From contig NZ_JASISS010000010.1 in the NCBI RefSeq assembly GCF_030063195.1, forward strand, positions 1 to 64,000: a DNA stretch of 64,000 bases. Direction: 5' to 3'. This stretch comes from Cryobacterium sp. PH31-AA6 (GTDB lineage: Bacteria > Actinomycetota > Actinomycetes > Actinomycetales > Microbacteriaceae). The notes under the pieces were generated by a model. The model was not told the origin of the DNA. It searched no databases and was given only the letters and a program-made list of their open reading frames with translations. This document shows positions 63,314 through 64,000 of the stretch, one piece after another. Position 1 is the first letter of the stretch; each line of letters opens with the position of its first letter. Position numbers and translations under genes: made by a program.

Positions 63314-64000
63314 CTAGTCCTCCGGGATGATTCCGGTCGACACGAGTCGTCGGTACCAGAGCGCGCTGTCCTTGGGGATGCGCGCCTCGGTGTCGTAGTC
63401 GATGTAGACGATGCCGAACCTCTTGGAGTAGCCGTAGGCCCACTCGAAGTTGTCCATGAACGACCAGACCTGGTAGCCGCGCAGGTCCGCCCCGCGGGCC
63501 ATCGCCCGGTGGGCGGCCGTGAAGTGACGACGCAGGTAGTCCGTCCGCTCCACGTCGTGCACGGCGGGACCGGACGCCTCCTGCACGACGACATCGGCGA
63601 AGGCGGCACCGTTCTCGGTGATCATCAACGGCTGGTCGGGGTACTCGGTGTGCAGCTTGACCAGCAACTCTTCGAGGCCTGCCGGTTCGATGTTCCAGCC
63701 CATCTCGGTGTACGGGCCCGGCTGGGCGAGGAACTCGACCCGGTCTGCGCCCGGCCAGGGCGAGGCGCCGACATCCATCTGCCCGTCGGAGTGCTGGCGC
63801 GGCGAGCTGCCGTCCCAGAGGCGCACGAGCGTCGTGGAGTAGTAGTTGACGCCGAGCACGTCGAGCGGCTGGTGGATGATCTCGGTGTCGCCGGGCAGCA
63901 CGAAAGCCCAGTCGGTGATGCCCGCGGTGTCGGCGAGCACATCCGCCGGGTATTCGCCGGTCAGGAGCGGTCCGAGGAAGACCCGGTTGCCGATGCCGTC
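63314..64000 (-). CDS. Family GH1 beta-glucosidase, 3' part (cut by window end)
   Basis: The C-terminal 228 or so residues of a GH1 glycosidase; the 5' end lies beyond 64,000. The nucleophile Glu is in PLMITENGAAF, and the aglycone/glycone region includes GYQVWSFMDNFEWAYGYSKRFGIVYID. NYYSTTLVRL is also typical. It hydrolyses beta-glucosides or cellobiose-type disaccharides. The ROK regulator follows in the same direction. Confidence 0.95.
   Translation of the reverse strand, partial: DGIGNRVFLGPLLTGEYPADVLADTAGITDWAFVLPGDTEIIHQPLDVLGVNYYSTTLVRLWDGSSPRQHSDGQMDVGASPWPGADRVEFLAQPGPYTEMGWNIEPAGLEELLVKLHTEYPDQPLMITENGAAFADVVVQEASGPAVHDVERTDYLRRHFTAAHRAMARGADLRGYQVWSFMDNFEWAYGYSKRFGIVYIDYDTEARIPKDSALWYRRLVSTGIIPED

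Overview
The window is high-GC actinobacterial DNA, most likely Microbacteriaceae (a Cryobacterium/Leifsonia-type genome). This is an inference from family content and gene order, not a database match. The pointers are a DUF222/HNH (13E12-type) endonuclease, an Rv2578c-family radical SAM gene with a perfect actinobacterial SOS box, overlapping stop/start codons, GTG/TTG and probably leaderless starts, a small SRP RNA next to tRNA-Ser(GGA), and many hairpin repeats of the type that encode in-frame VEPVET. Genes from about 700 to 16,000 are visibly poorer in G+C than those from about 20,000 onward, which suggests that much of the polysaccharide cluster was acquired by transfer.

Layout. 1-700: a scrapyard of IS21-family ends and an istB remnant. 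700-6,900 (minus): flippase, Fuc4NAc transferase (WecF), aminotransferase (WecE), acetyltransferase (WecD-like) and a GT4 glycosyltransferase. 7,100-11,300: an IS110-family element whose transposase gene is split by a complete IS21-family element (7991-10663) with a 6-bp target duplication. 11,500-22,875 (minus, tightly overlapping): a polysaccharide operon of BY-kinase/co-polymerase, tyrosine phosphatase, BNR-repeat protein, WbpM-type dehydratase, a fusion of an initiating sugar-phosphate transferase with an SDR, a WbuB-like transferase, and the three enzymes for UDP-L-FucNAc. Together the two blocks predict a surface polysaccharide rich in 6-deoxy amino sugars (L-FucNAc, D-FucNAc or QuiNAc, and Fuc4NAc). 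No Wzy polymerase was recognised.

23,100-31,750: DUF222/HNH gene, a 29-bp tandem array, a long membrane histidine kinase with its LuxR-type regulator, thymidine kinase, and a second, split kinase-like pair whose first member has Gln where the phospho-acceptor His should be. 31,850-38,700: SOS-controlled radical SAM protein, Mqo, DUF1801 protein, GGDEF-EAL protein, Asd. 38,876-43,667: LysC, RecR, DnaX. 44,047-49,900: an xfp-pta-ackA operon (phosphoketolase to acetyl-phosphate to acetate or acetyl-CoA). 50,036-51,030: SRP RNA, tRNA-Ser, a tandem duplication of the tRNA 3' end, and a large hairpin-repeat array. 51,039-64,000: TrkA/TrkH potassium uptake, HerA-like ATPase, acetyltransferase, an FAD oxidoreductase/saccharopine dehydrogenase-like pair, PAP2 phosphatase, Bcr/CflA-type efflux, a ROK regulator lacking its zinc cysteines, and a truncated beta-glucosidase.

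The most unusual structural theme is a family of short stem-loops with a near-constant 11-nt loop (TCGACRRGCTC) and stems that change in a compensating way (GGTC/GACC, GATC/GATC, GATT/AATC). They occur as intergenic arrays and also inside three coding regions, where different reading frames have turned them into different peptide repeats.
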